Shown here: positions 10,821 to 21,091 of the stretch, in pieces
Layout of the letters: each line of letters opens with the position of its first letter
Position numbering within the stretch: position 1 is the first letter of the stretch
Assembly (NCBI GenBank): GCA_033977485.1
Contig: CM066994.1
Location: forward strand, 46,091,155 to 46,155,154
From: Hydrangea macrophylla
Taxonomy: Eukaryota > Streptophyta > Magnoliopsida > Cornales > Hydrangeaceae
DNA length: 64,000 nucleotides
Reading direction: 5' to 3'
Translations under genes and position numbers: made by a program
The notes under the pieces: generated by a model
What the model was told of the DNA's origin: nothing
The model's database searches: none
The model's input: only the letters and a program-made list of their open reading frames with translations

Positions 10821-12428
10821 TGTAGACACCCAAATTGGTGATTTACATGAGGATTTTTAATTAAATAATGATCCGTTGGATTTGAATGAGACCAATTGGA
10901 TTGTGTTCATAATGCAGAGATCCACCACTGTAATTTTTACTTTGCCACAATTACGTGATCTTGATGGTGTGATCATGAATTTTGTGAACTAGTCCTTATA
11001 GAATTCTAGAATAGTGAGCTTATTTGAAAATGGGTAGATCAGAGTCTTAATCAAGTATTTTGAGCTTCAAATAATTTTTTTCCATGAAGTTTAGTGAGTT
11101 TATAAGATCTCTTACAAAGATTGAGAGGATTCAGATTTGTTTGCTATTTTTAATAAATCATACCAAATCTCTAGATAGAGAGTTAGGGAATTCCGAGTGA
11201 TGTCTGATCTTGGTCCAATTCTCGGAGATTGGACCATGTGATCTTTGGTTTCCTTTGGGTTAGATTATAGACATACAGAGGCATGACATACTAAAAAATC
11301 ATAGAAATCAAGCCATGGGAACTATGGTTTTCTAATTTTAGAAGTTGATGTTTCTGTTGTGTAATATCTGGATTTCTAAGGCAGATTTGATGAACTTTGT
11401 AAATTTGGATCCAAATGGCTTTCTAAAGCCATAAGGCTCTAAACATGCATTGACTACGAATAATTGAACCTAAATCATGAGATCGGAAGATCCAAGTCAA
11501 ACAATTCATGTCATGTCTATTATCATGCATCTTGTTATCATGTTCTAGGAATGCTAGAATATAAATTGTGATGATGAATTGTCGTTGTTAACTTAGTTAA
11601 GGATTCTTTCCGATCATGTCGAGTTTGTGCCATTTCTATGTAAACATTATGTTGGCTCTAGGTTAAGGCATCTATCTGACTTTCCATTGAGACTGGCACG
11701 CTTATAGAAATATTGAGACCTCCTTGATGGAAAAGGGTCCAAGACTTCGTTATTTCCCTTCTTGTTAGAGTTAGGCGAGGTCCTATTTTGTCATGTTCAT
11801 CCATGTGAACTAGCCTTTGTTTTGTAGTGCTATCAAGGTAGGATTCCTCATAATTCCCTCCCATTTATGTGGTCTTAGTTGTTTTATCAGTTTTACAACT
11901 TCATGTATGACACCGTAGATTAGGGTTTTGCCTTATGTGCTTATGTGATTAGAGACCTTTTATTAGGTTTTTTTATTTATTTATGCATGTATTGCACGTT
12001 TCTGTAATGTAACTGGATCCAGACGAGTTTCCTTGTTCCTATTGCATTACATATTACTTGCTATTTAACCTACTTGGTTTTGGATGTCTTTTAGCAATCT
12101 TACACCCTTTTGACTTGCTTGTGTTATGTTATCTATATATATGTATTGATTAGGACACACATAAACTTTTCAATTGAATAAAAGGATGGTGACTATAGGC
12201 CTATCGATGATAGGATGAGAGAGGGTGCTTTAATCCCACCGGGCCTCTTCCCCTCTCTTTCCATAATCCTCAGACCTAGAAATCTCTAGTTTTCGAAGAA
12301 CGGTAATTTTAAAAATGGTTTCATAATTTTCTGCTTAAAACTAAGTGATGACTCTTTCTTTCCTTTTCTCTTTAAAAATGACTTGAAAAATCATGAAAAT
12401 GGGGGAAATGCGTGGAGCAGTATCCACA
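10821..12428 (+). repeat. 3' LTR of the plus-strand Tat-like element
   Basis: Starts TGTAGACACC after the polypurine tract and ends at TATCCACA, where minus-strand coiled-coil pseudogene sequence resumes. About 1608 bases. The start matches the terminal signature of the 46935-61589 element but the body differs, so it is a different subfamily. The end is inferred from the terminal CA and the host junction. Confidence 0.65.
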
Positions 12429-13224
12429 ATGACAATATTGTTTCTTAAAGTTCTTTAATTTTCAAATTGAGAATTTTTATAAGGATGTCTCTACTTGATA
12501 ATCCTTCCTTGAGGTTTTTCAGTTGATTTTTATCTTTGTCATGCCCTCGAGCAACAAAAATAGAGAAAGTAAAAATTCCTTTTTGAGTCCGTAGGCCGTG
12601 ACTGGTGAAATCACATGATTGTCCACACTATACAGTTCTAAACAATAGGAAAATGAAGAAGCAGAAATGAACAGTTCTAAGTTCAGGTTAAATATAACTT
12701 AAAGTTACTAGGCTATTAAAATCCAAGTTTGGAATAATAAATAAAACTAAAGTCTTAAGGCAGCATATGCCTGGTTACAAAACATAGACAGACTCAAAGC
12801 ATAGAGTAAATTGAACTACAATCTAGCCCTATTTTTCAGTTGGAGTAGACGTAGTTGTCAGTGTAGTAATCTTCCTCCATTAGTCCTCCCTCAGGGTAGT
12901 CCTCCATAGCATCGTTATCTCCATTGTAGAAGTCATCACCGTAGGTCCTTCCCCTGCATAGTCATAAACAGGATAGGCTGGACGGGGAACGTTCAGGGCA
13001 CAAAACGCCGTCAACTCATGAAAGCTGAGTGAATAAAGTACTAACAGGGTATCATAGTTATGAAGTTATTCCAAGTTATTGAAATGATATAAGATTAGAT
13101 TCTACTAATAGTATCTTCTTTTGTTCAAACTCTTCATTAACCGATTACTAATGTCTTGTTACACAAAGACTGACTATACTCGATTGATCGAAGAACAGAC
13201 TTGACAGTAAAATACTTCTATGGA

Positions 13225-13525
13225 TGTACCATTGCTTCGGTCCATCGCTTTTAAGGACATATGCACAGTCCACCGCTTTTAAGGACATGTTAATGAGCAA
13301 GAGATATCTTTTTATTGCCACGACTTCTCGTAATCTACCAGTGACCCCGGTCTACCACTTTTAAGGACATATTCACAGTTCACCACTTTTAAGGACATAT
13401 TCATAGTCCACCACTTTTAAAGACATATTAATGGACCATTAGTCTATCTTAGGGCTACTTGGTCCAGTCCGTCGCTTTAAAGGACAGATTCACAGTCCAA
13501 TGCTTTTAAGGACATATTAGTGAAC
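13225..13525 (-). repeat. Tandem array of about 28 bases in solo LTR 1
   Basis: Unit resembling CACAGTCCACCACTTTTAAG followed by GACATATT, about eight imperfect copies with interruptions. It lies about 1300-1600 bases from the LTR start, the position at which solo LTR 2 has an unrelated 36-base array. Confidence 0.75.
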
Positions 13526-13829
13526 AACGCCCACGCACTCAAGATTCCCAAATCTTAACAAACCTACTTAGTTCAACACTAACACTGATACATGACATTT
13601 CCCATGTAGCCTAACTACTTTGGATAAAATGAACGATAACCAAAATGATTCACGGTTGATACATTAACTAATGTTACAAAACTATAACATGTTAATCCTA
13701 ATGTTACTATATTTTGGCGTCTTATTATTTCTTACTACTACAGTATAGCATATGGGGATCACAAATAGCATTTAAACAACTAAGCAGTTCACAATATAAT
13801 CAACATGAAATATCAACAATCTGTAACTA

Positions 13830-13978
13830 CCAATCGATTGGGAAAAAAGCAGTAACAATCAATTGGCAAAAAGTCCAATCGGCTAGGTCTCAAATAATTC
13901 CAATATATTGCACATAAGACCAATCAATTGTGTTAACAACTATGTCAATCGATTGGGAAAAGTCTCAATCGATTGGGA
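13830..13978 (-). repeat. Palindrome cluster B of solo LTR 1 (CCAATCGATTGG)
   Basis: Perfect or near-perfect copies of CCAATCGATTGG at about 13830, 13856, 13873, 13921, 13945 and 13965. It lies downstream of the TATA-rich core in LTR orientation. Confidence 0.75.
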
Positions 13979-14216
13979 CTACGTCTTCTTCTTAAAGAGT
14001 ACAGTCCAGAATAGAAATTTGGGAAAAGATGCATTGCACATCTTTCCTTCTTTCGAACGTGTATAAACATAATAAATAAGTTACGAAGTGAGTTTAGAAC
14101 TCACCTTAGGGCAGTTTGGGTGTGTGGTGATTGGGAAAGCTTGAGAAGCTTTAATGGTAGGGGTTTCTCTCTCTTCCTATTTCTCTGTCTTCTTTCTCTT
14201 TTCTGTTTCTGTCTTT

Positions 14217-14365
14217 TTTTCTTCTTCTTCTTCTTCTTCTTCTTCTCCTTCTTCTTCTTCTTTTGGTCCTCTTCTCATATTAGTGTGTGTGTGTGTATGT
14301 GTGTGTGTGAGTGTATATATATGTATGTATGTGAGTGTATATATATATGTGTGTATGTATATACA
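14217..14365 (-). promoter_or_regulatory. TATA-rich and (CTT)n core of solo LTR 1
   Basis: On the minus strand TATATA-rich (TG/TA)n sequence (14283-14365) is followed by a purine (GAA)n leader (14217-14262). Solo LTR 2 has the same order (TATATATATA near 15800 then GAAGAAGAAG), so this is the likely promoter and start of the transcript. Confidence 0.45.
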
Positions 14366-14506
14366 ACAAAAGATCTCTATCTCTCTCTCTCTTTCAAACA
14401 GTTAACCAAAATAGAGAAATGAGATTTTTCGTTAAATGTATATAGGTTAAGAAAAGACCACGTGATCATTCCCCAGCCAAAGCTTGAAGATCAGATCCAG
14501 TTGTTG

Positions 14507-14722
14507 GTAATCGATTAGTGTTGATTGCCGGTAGGTAAGAGTGTACCAATCGATTATATAACGTGATAATTTATTGGGGGTAGGTAGTTATTACTCCAAT
14601 CAATTAGTATGAGTTTGAATCGATTGGGTTAAGGTGGTCATATACCAATTGATTGGTAATGTGTCCAATCGCTTGGTATACAAGCTAAGGCAATCGATTG
14701 GTAGGAGTGCCAATCGATTGGG
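14507..14722 (-). repeat. Palindrome cluster A of solo LTR 1 (CCAATCGATTGG)
   Basis: Eight copies or variants of CCAATCGATTGG, including CCAATTGATTGG and CCAATCGCTTGG, spaced about 20-45 bases apart within the first 320 bases of the LTR, upstream of the TATA-rich core. Confidence 0.75.
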
Positions 14723-15480
14723 ATACAAAGTTCAACAATTGGTAAAGTAAGGTCCATACATACATTAAAGCAATAATAAAAGGTCTTATTTATTAATAAA
14801 TATTCAAAAATACAGGGTATTACAATCTTAACCTCCATTGTCTTCTTTTCCACTTCAAAGTTTTGAGCATCCTATCAATTTCAGATATCTGTGAAATGCC
14901 AGTAACATTTGCTTTTGTTAATTCACTGATATGATTTTCAAATTCTGAAACTATAGCCTTAAATTTGTTCACTTCCACCTTGTCATGCCCACATTTATGC
15001 GATTGTGTATCGAGTAATATTTGTAGTGTTTCAGCCTTTCCTTTCAATTCAACAATGACATTTTTCAGATTTTTTTATTCCTCCAAGTAATCCCCATATT
15101 CATTTATTCTTTCATCAAGGTGTTTCTGGAGTGATTCATTCTTGGTAGTCCAATGTTGTATGACACTGTTCAATCTTGTTGTTTCATCTATCCAATAAGA
15201 CTTTGAAGCTTGTGCTTCGCCTTCTCATTTTTCAAACTCTATAGTTTGTCATTCAGTTGTTTCGCATACGTATCAATTTCATCTTGGACAGTGACATTGC
15301 AAAACGCGTCAAGGCTTTCTAAAACTTTCTTAACCTCTTCATCATTTGGTTTGCTAATTATTTGTGATGAAAACCCAAGACTAAAATGTAATGCCTTGCA
15401 TTTTCATTGTACTTTTATACCCTTTTTGATATAAATAAGACTCACTGTGTTTATAGTTACATTTCCTATAATTACTTTTT

Positions 15481-15622
15481 TGATCGATTAAAGATATCTC
15501 GAGCAATCGAACTTTTTTCTTCTCAAGCGATCGAACCTTTCTCAATCGATCGAAAGTCTGCTGACCTGAAATCCATATGTAGACCACTTTCAATCGATCG
15601 ACCCCACTTCGATCGATCGAAC
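15481..15622 (+). repeat. Palindrome cluster A of solo LTR 2 (TTCGATCGATCGAA)
   Basis: About six words such as CAATCGATCGAA and TTCGATCGATCGAA (15608-15621), spaced 15-50 bases, upstream of the TATA-like core. Confidence 0.75.
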
Positions 15623-15794
15623 TTGATAAAACTTGAACACCAAGTTTATTTCCACGGCCTTCATTCACGCACCTCTCCTATACATATGTAACCCATATAC
15701 ACACACACTTACCTCTTGCTGATATTTTAAGAGAGTTAGAGAGAGAGATATACAATATATATTATACATACACTTATATGTATAACCACACACA

Positions 15795-15815
15795 CCCTTA
15801 TATATATATAAATAC
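15795..15815 (+). promoter_or_regulatory. TATA-like box of solo LTR 2
   Basis: CTTATATATATATAAATACT followed by a GAAGAAGAAG purine leader (15830-15920). It sits between the two palindrome clusters. Confidence 0.5.
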
Positions 15816-16094
15816 TCCCTTATATACACTTGAAGAAGAAGAAGAAGGAGCAGAAGAAGAAGGCAGAGGGAGAGACAGAGAAAGAGAAGGAAAAAGGAGA
15901 GAGATAGAGAGAGAACCACCCCTGAGCACTACCTGCGGCCACCTCGAGCTTTCGGGCATCACCGATGTTAACGGTGAGTGTCTATACTCACTTAATAACA
16001 TATATATGTATGTATATATATGTTTTGATAAGAAAGAACGGACCCCAAATGTGCATACAAGGTCCGGTTCAATTTAGGAAGAAGACCACTTCTT

Positions 16095-16255
16095 AATCTA
16101 TCGAAATGGTTTTGATCGATCGAACATAGACCGATCTCAATCGGTCAAGCTTAGTTCAATCGATCAAACATTGTTATTGTTAATCGATCAAACTGACTTC
16201 GATCGATCGAACCTAGCTTTACCTCAATCGATTGCAAGGACTTCAACCTATCGAA
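16095..16255 (+). repeat. Palindrome cluster B of solo LTR 2 (TTCGATCGATCGAA)
   Basis: About seven words including TTGATCGATCGAAC, CAATCGGTCAAG and TTCGATCGATCGAAC, downstream of the TATA/GAA core. Confidence 0.75.
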
Positions 16256-16785
16256 CAAGCTAGACAAAATGTTAAATGTTCTAGTTCCTTGTACATTATG
16301 AACTGTTTAACTATTTTATTACCATGCATTGTTGGAAAGCTATAATGGAATAATACGCACGTGAATAAAGAACTTAATGCATTGGATAATGGAACTATAT
16401 GTGTAAATGATGATATAAGGTATTAATCGAATGGATAAGCTAACGTGCATGATAGTGGGTCTATCGACCGAAGAGGTCGATACTATTTATGATGGTACGT
16501 ATGAATGCAATTGCAAAGATTGTACGATGTTGGGTGTGGGATTTGAATAAGGTAAGATAGTTATACGTGTGGAAAAGTTGGGACTACGTGTTAGGATTAT
16601 ATATCAAGTAATGTATTCAGGCGTGTTGGCCGGAATGATACCTTGATTTGAAGTAGGGATGTCATGTCAAGTTTAATAGAACGAGGTGGGATGGCTAGCA
16701 TGTATTGGGGTGTGCTGGCCTGTATGTGTTAGGGCGTGTTGGCCAGGGCAGTTTAGCCAGAGGAATCGTGGTGGGTTGTCCAGAA

Positions 16786-17170
16786 GATATCAAAGGGCGC
16801 ATTGGCCATAATGTATCGAGCGTATTGGCTGAGCATGTTGGCTATGATGTATCGAGCGTATTGGCTAAGTGTGTTGGCTGTGATATATTGAGCGTATTGG
16901 CTGAACGTGTTGGCTGTGATGTATCGAGCGTATTGGCTGAGCGTGTTGGTTGTAATGTATTGAACGTGTTAGTTGGGCGTGTTGGCTATAATGTATTGAG
17001 CTTATTGGCTGAGCATGTTGGCTATGATGTATCGAGCATATTGGTTGAGCGTGTTGGCTATAATGTATTGAGCATATTGGCTGGGTGTGCTGATCATAAT
17101 GTACGAGCGTATTGGCTGGTCATGTTGGCCGTAATGTATCAAGGGCGTATTGGCCAGAGCACATCGAGGT
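16786..17170 (+). repeat. 36-base tandem array in solo LTR 2
   Basis: About ten copies of a unit built on GTATCGAGCGTATTGGCTGA followed by GCGTGTTGGCTATGAT. The period is a multiple of three, which keeps an artificial frame of 12-residue repeats open (YDVSSVLAEHVG). No sign that it is a protein gene. Confidence 0.85.
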
Positions 17171-18645
17171 AGTTTGGCCTAAGTAATGGGACTTCATGTC
17201 GAGTTAATAGGTCATGTGTTACGGGACTACGTGTTTGGTTAACTTGTAAGAGAATTAGGACTTCATGTCAGGTTGGATAAGTTGAGAAGTATTGGGCTAC
17301 GTGCCACGATATGATAATGTGAGATGCAAAGCTACGTGCGAACCCAAGAGTCCATGTTATGATTGGTTTGGCCGATGTTAGTTGTTATAATGGGTTGGTG
17401 CATACATGAATGTGAGCGAAGAGACGATTCTTAATAATGATGTTGTTTTATATACGCTATATATCTATAGATACTCTGTTAGTATTTGCATTCACTTGGC
17501 TTTCGTAGCTGACAGTATTTATGTTGTTTGATATTCTACGTCCAGCTGGCCAGGGTTATGAGTATGCAGGTGAAAGAGACATGGAGAGAGGCTATGAGGA
17601 GAAAGCCTACGATGACGGAGGCTTGCCAATGCTGACTACTATGTGAGCTGAAGACCTGGAGCTTCGTTGTTTACGTTGATGTTTTAGAGACTGTTGTATA
17701 GTTAAGTTTATAATCGGCGTATGTTGATGTAATACTTTATTTACGTTTCTGCAGATACTTATGTTTTGTAATAGTATAGTATTAAACCCTGATTATATAT
17801 ATCGAATTTAGAATTACCAGTGCTTGGTTGATTCGTTACTCTGATGATTAGACTCTATTTTTGGACAATGTGGTGACTTTCAACTGTCATGGCCTACAGG
17901 TCCAAAAAGGAATTCATTTTCTCCATTTTTGCTACTGCAGGGCGTGACATAAACCGTGGTCCTAAATAACCTTGAGCATATTTCATTTTCCTATTCTATC
18001 CACTTTCACTGTCATTTTTTTCCTCATCCTTTTCAATTTTTAGTGGTTTGCTTAATTTGCGATGTTTCCCTTTCCTTTGATATAATTATGGTTGCTGCCC
18101 TTCTATGCTCTCTCGTAGACTCTGATGTATTTTGACTTGTAACAGATAGAGCCCCTAGATTGTACCTTCTATTTGCATCAATTTTTTAGATTCTTTCCCA
18201 ACTTCAATATTCATTTTCATATTCTTTTTCATCCTATAAGTGTTGTTCCCCTCCCTCAATTTTCATTTCATCATTATCATTTGATTATGTGGTTACAGCC
18301 TCTTCTTCCTTGTTTGTTATTTACTTTTTTGGTCTGTAACCACACTATTTATGATATTGTGGTATTGATTTCTCCTTTCATGAACTATTATGATAGTGAC
18401 ATAAGAATGTCAATCAAAGTAACAAAGGTATTAATAGAAAATAACAGTGACAAGTATCGGCATAATGAATAAGATACAACATGAGTAAAATAGAAATAGT
18501 AACTATTAACCAAGTTACTAATAAAACACTAGAGTGACATTTATGAAGATATCATATAAAACAATGTCATGCATCAAAAATAAAAATTAAGCCATTAACA
18601 TTGTTCCAAAATGACAAATTCACTAATAAAACAGTGACATTCACC

Positions 18646-18955
18646 ATGAATCCCCTTTTAAGACATTGGCATTTATGAAGAAATCCCCATAAACACAGTG
18701 ACATCGAACCAATTTTGGAATCAAAATGAATCCCCTTTTAAGACAGTGACATTTATAAAGAACTCCCCATAAACACAGTGGCAACAAACCAATTTTGGAA
18801 TCAAAATTCCTTAAATACAGTGACATGCATCCAAAGTGACAATTATGTCAGTGACAAAATAGTGACATTTATCATGTATCCCCTTTTCAGGCAGTGACAT
18901 TTATGAAGAACTCCCTATATACACAGTGGCATCGAACCAATTTTGGAATCAAAAG
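18646..18955. repeat. Three 80-base repeats (GTGACATTTATGAAGAA type)
   Basis: Copies begin near 18646, 18726 and 18871. Each runs from ATGAATCCCCTTTTAAGACA through an ACACAGTGACATCGAACCAA block to TTTTGGAATCAAA. Related shorter pieces occur at 18530-18640 and 20160-20310. Confidence 0.8.
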
Positions 18956-19072
18956 TCCCTAACACAATATTGAATTAAACATAGCTATTCAACAATGACA
19001 TAAAAATGATGATTTGCATATCATTTTATTAAAACATAAAAATAGGTATGCATGCTTTACATAGTTGTTACC

Positions 19073-20083
19073 TGAGTTTCGTCCAGTTGATCTAGCTCTC
19101 CTTCTACCAATAGTGCAGTGAAATTCTGAAGGTCCCATTTTACAAGTCTTGGGAATTTTGTCTTCTTTTTGATTGGAGATTGGATGCTTGTGCGTTCGCA
19201 CAAGCAAAACTACGTGTAATTTAAGCATTCATCAATTTGGTCGAGTATGGATAGTTAGAAACAGTAATGTAAGATAAATAAGATACATGTAATTTACCAT
19301 TAGTACCATAATACACCTGGTCATGGTACCTAGTTTTGAATTGCTTTTACACACATATTCAATCAATGATTTGCATATTTGATCTGGCTATGCGTACGTA
19401 GACATCCTATCTAGGTCTAGGAGATGGTATACATGGAGCCATCCTATCAATGCTCCAGCATTTGGTAGAAAAAGTGCTCCAATCACATATAAGCACAACA
19501 GTCATGCAACATCTTTAATATTCTTATTTTGTTTCCCTTTTAATGCTTTGAAAATAGTATTTCTGACAATTATTGTCGTCAAGCTATACTCATCTGGAAA
19601 CCTTTTTCTAATAAATGTTGTTTGTGGTTTTGATGCATTTTTCATTGGTAATTGATGTTCTCCACTTCCTATCCCAAAAATCAGTGATATGTCTGTTGGT
19701 TTCACTATTAGGTATTGACCTCCAATCAGGAAAGCTTTCCTTTTCGGAATGTACTTCATTAAAATCTTGATAACATCATCAAAGCTTTTCCTGCATGTGT
19801 ACAAATGTAGCTTTTTTATGAAAACCTTGAAAAAATCGCAGGAAGGAGTTTCCCGTAGTAGATGTGCTCTTTACAAAATTTTTGTTCACGAAATAGTTTC
19901 TAAATTGCTTGCAAATTGGATCTGAATTGAGGGAGATATTTTTTTCTTTCCCTTCTCTTCAGTGATATATTTGTCTGCATGGTTCGGAACTTTCCCTTGC
20001 TTGTATGGATTTATGTTTAAATGGTGTTGTAGACAATTGAAAAGATAATGAATAAATGTATTAACAGAAAATAATAGTGACAA
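19073..20083 (-). pseudogene. Remnant resembling plant transposon-associated mobile-domain proteins
   Basis: Minus-strand pieces in order: NPYKQGKVPNHADKYITEE (before 19886), YTCRKSFDDVIKILMKYIPK with AFLIGGQYLIVKPTDISLIF (19502-19804), then LLCLYVIGALFLPNAGALIG and a block ending at a possible GT donor near 19072. The pattern of a buried hydrophobic block, 'L.G..Y.V...D...IFG', and 'LF.PN' recalls the uncharacterised domains found in plant mobile-domain or Ulp1-associated transposon genes. Stops interrupt it at several points. The family call is tentative; 'decayed transposon-related gene' is as much as the sequence supports. Confidence 0.4.
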
Positions 20084-20391
20084 GTATCAGCATAATAAAT
20101 AATACATAATGAGAATAAAATAGATACAATAACATTTAGCCAAGTTACTAATAAAACATTAGAGTGACATTTATGAAGAAATCTTATAAAACAGTGATGT
20201 GCATCCAAAATGACAATTATGTCAGTGCGATTGTTCAAAAATGACACATTTACTAATAAAACAATGACATTCATCATGAATCCCCTTTTAAGACAATGAG
20301 ATTTATGAAATCAAAAGTTCTAAAATATCTATAGACACAACGACATGGAATAAAAAATCTCAATATATTCAGAAACATTTAACAAAGTAAC

Positions 20392-21029
20392 TGATACACC
20401 CAAAATCAGCCCATGCCCGAGTGGTTCTATTCTGCAACTACTGACAAGCATCATCCCGAGCGGTTTGGTCCACCTGATGCCTCCCGAATGGTTCATCCGC
20501 GACCCGGCCAACAGGTCTGGAAGACCGCACAGGCACATCCCACTGCGGGAACAGCTCATCCGGGCCTACAGACATGATCCCAAACATTCCGGGCAGTTTC
20601 CTACTCAAGCTAGAAAACTAATGGATAGTGCAAACTATTTCCTAATCCAATTAGGAATCCCCTACAATTAATGGCAATCTATGTTAATTGGATTATGTTT
20701 CCTTTTCCTTGTACGAGTAGGTCTCTTACATATATAAAAGAGACCTCTCACCCCCCATTGAAGGTCCTTCAATGGGGGGGGGTCGACTTTTTAGTCTACA
20801 CAGCACCCCTATAGCATTCATATACATGCACGTCCGGCCTACGGTAGCTCCAGACTTGTTGGTTCACCACAGGCCCCCGGCTCTTTTACAGTATAGTGAA
20901 CGTGCTGAGACACATACGTGGACGTAGGTACCTTCATTAAAAAGGCTGAACCACATACAAAAAATAGTCTCTCACTCTTTCTCCCCTTGCATTGCTTTAA
21001 TTTACCTTAACCAAATTTTGGCATCATCA
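20392..21029 (+). repeat. 5' LTR of the gag-only element
   Basis: 638 bases. It has a TATATAA box at 20731-20737 inside an inverted pair AGGTCTCTT (20719-20727) / AAGAGACCT (20738-20746), and a second dyad at 20751-20779. The CCCGAGCGGTT-like word occurs three times near the start. Confidence 0.9.
20751..20779 (+). repeat. Perfect 14-base inverted repeat unique to the 5' LTR
   Basis: CCCCCCATTGAAGG (20751-20764) and CCTTCAATGGGGGG (20766-20779) are separated by a single T. The 3' LTR has only the first arm (about 23878-23891) and then continues into GGCCGAC, so the second arm arose after insertion or was lost in the other copy. Confidence 0.8.
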
Positions 21030-21032
21030 GCT

Positions 21033-21049
21033 TGGCGCCATTTGTGGGA
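21033..21049 (+). other. Candidate primer-binding site
   Basis: TGGCGCCATTTGTGGGA begins four bases after the LTR. TGGCGCC is the start expected for complementarity to some plant tRNA 3' ends (for example tRNA-Asp), but the rest matches poorly. Confidence 0.4.
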
Positions 21050-21091
21050 AGCGACAAGTCTTCTCATCAACAAATCTCTTCATTGATCGTC

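Larger units (their letters stand above)
4739..12428 (+). mobile_element. 3' half of a Tat/Ogre-like Ty3 retrotransposon
   Basis: Holds a decayed protease (4757-4960), no surviving reverse transcriptase or integrase, a long 3' untranslated region dominated by tandem arrays (7340-10275), a polypurine tract and an LTR (10821-12428). Two parts resemble the minus-strand Tat element at 46935-61589: 5950-7100 matches the reverse complement of about 51600-53050, and 10735-10830 matches the reverse complement of 50205-50290. The start is cut by the LTR ending at 4738, and no second LTR is in the window. Tat assignment rests on this homology and on the tRNA-Arg primer site of the sister element. Confidence 0.7.
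12537..14824 (-). mobile_element. Solo LTR 1, minus orientation, duplication ATCTT
   Basis: On the minus strand it starts TGTAATACCCTG (14824) and ends GGGCATGACA (12537), a terminal pattern seen in Tekay/Del-like LTRs. ATCTT occurs on both sides (12532-12536 and 14825-14829), so it is a single LTR left after recombination. It contains palindrome clusters (14507-14722, 13830-13978), a TATA-rich/CT-rich core (14217-14365) and a 28-base tandem array (13225-13525). It shares ends and layout with the LTR at 15387-17949. Confidence 0.85.
12437..15386 (-). pseudogene. Coiled-coil segment of an old transposon-related gene, split by a solo LTR
   Basis: Minus-strand coding signal occupies 14825-15386 and resumes at 12536-12437 after the solo LTR. 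Readable pieces include ISKPNDEEVKKVLESLDAF, a Lys/Glu/Leu-rich stretch with KNVIVELKGKAETLQILLD and EFENHISELTKANVTG, then NQLKNLKEGLSSRDILIKIL beyond the LTR. Heptad-like leucine spacing suggests a coiled coil. Several stop codons and frame changes are present, and the LTR duplication ATCTT falls inside the frame. It lies on the same strand as the mobile-domain-like remnant at 19073-20083 and may be a 3' exon of the same gene. I do not recognise a specific family. Confidence 0.5.
15387..17949 (+). mobile_element. Solo LTR 2, plus orientation, duplication TAAAA/TAAAC
   Basis: Starts TGTAATGCCTTGCATTTT and ends GCAGGGCGTGACA; 2563 bases. The last 500 bases align with the last 500 of solo LTR 1 in the opposite orientation. 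Flanking five-base sequences differ by one base (15382-15386 TAAAA, 17950-17954 TAAAC). No primer site or internal domain adjoins it, so it is a solo LTR. It contains clusters of TTCGATCGATCGAA words, a TATA/GAA core and a 36-base tandem array. Confidence 0.8.
17955..20391 (-). other. Host sequence of the old gene between LTR insertions, with short repeats
   Basis: Minus-strand gene remnant (19073-20083) surrounded by non-coding sequence rich in GTGACATTT-type words. The segment at 18430-18590 recurs as a direct copy at 20060-20190. No other gene signal was seen at 17955-18400. Confidence 0.5.

Noticed and set aside
14120..14422. Phe/Ser/Cys-rich frames
   Set aside because: Produced by (CTT)n and (TG)n microsatellites in the solo LTR.
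16705..17172. 155-codon open frame
   Set aside because: It is the 36-base tandem array read in frame; regular 12-residue repeats, no start context, inside an LTR.
12537..17949. Inverted ends suggesting one large DNA transposon
   Set aside because: Each half has its own LTR-type ends and its own target-site duplication (ATCTT; TAAAA/TAAAC), so they are two solo LTRs in opposite orientation.
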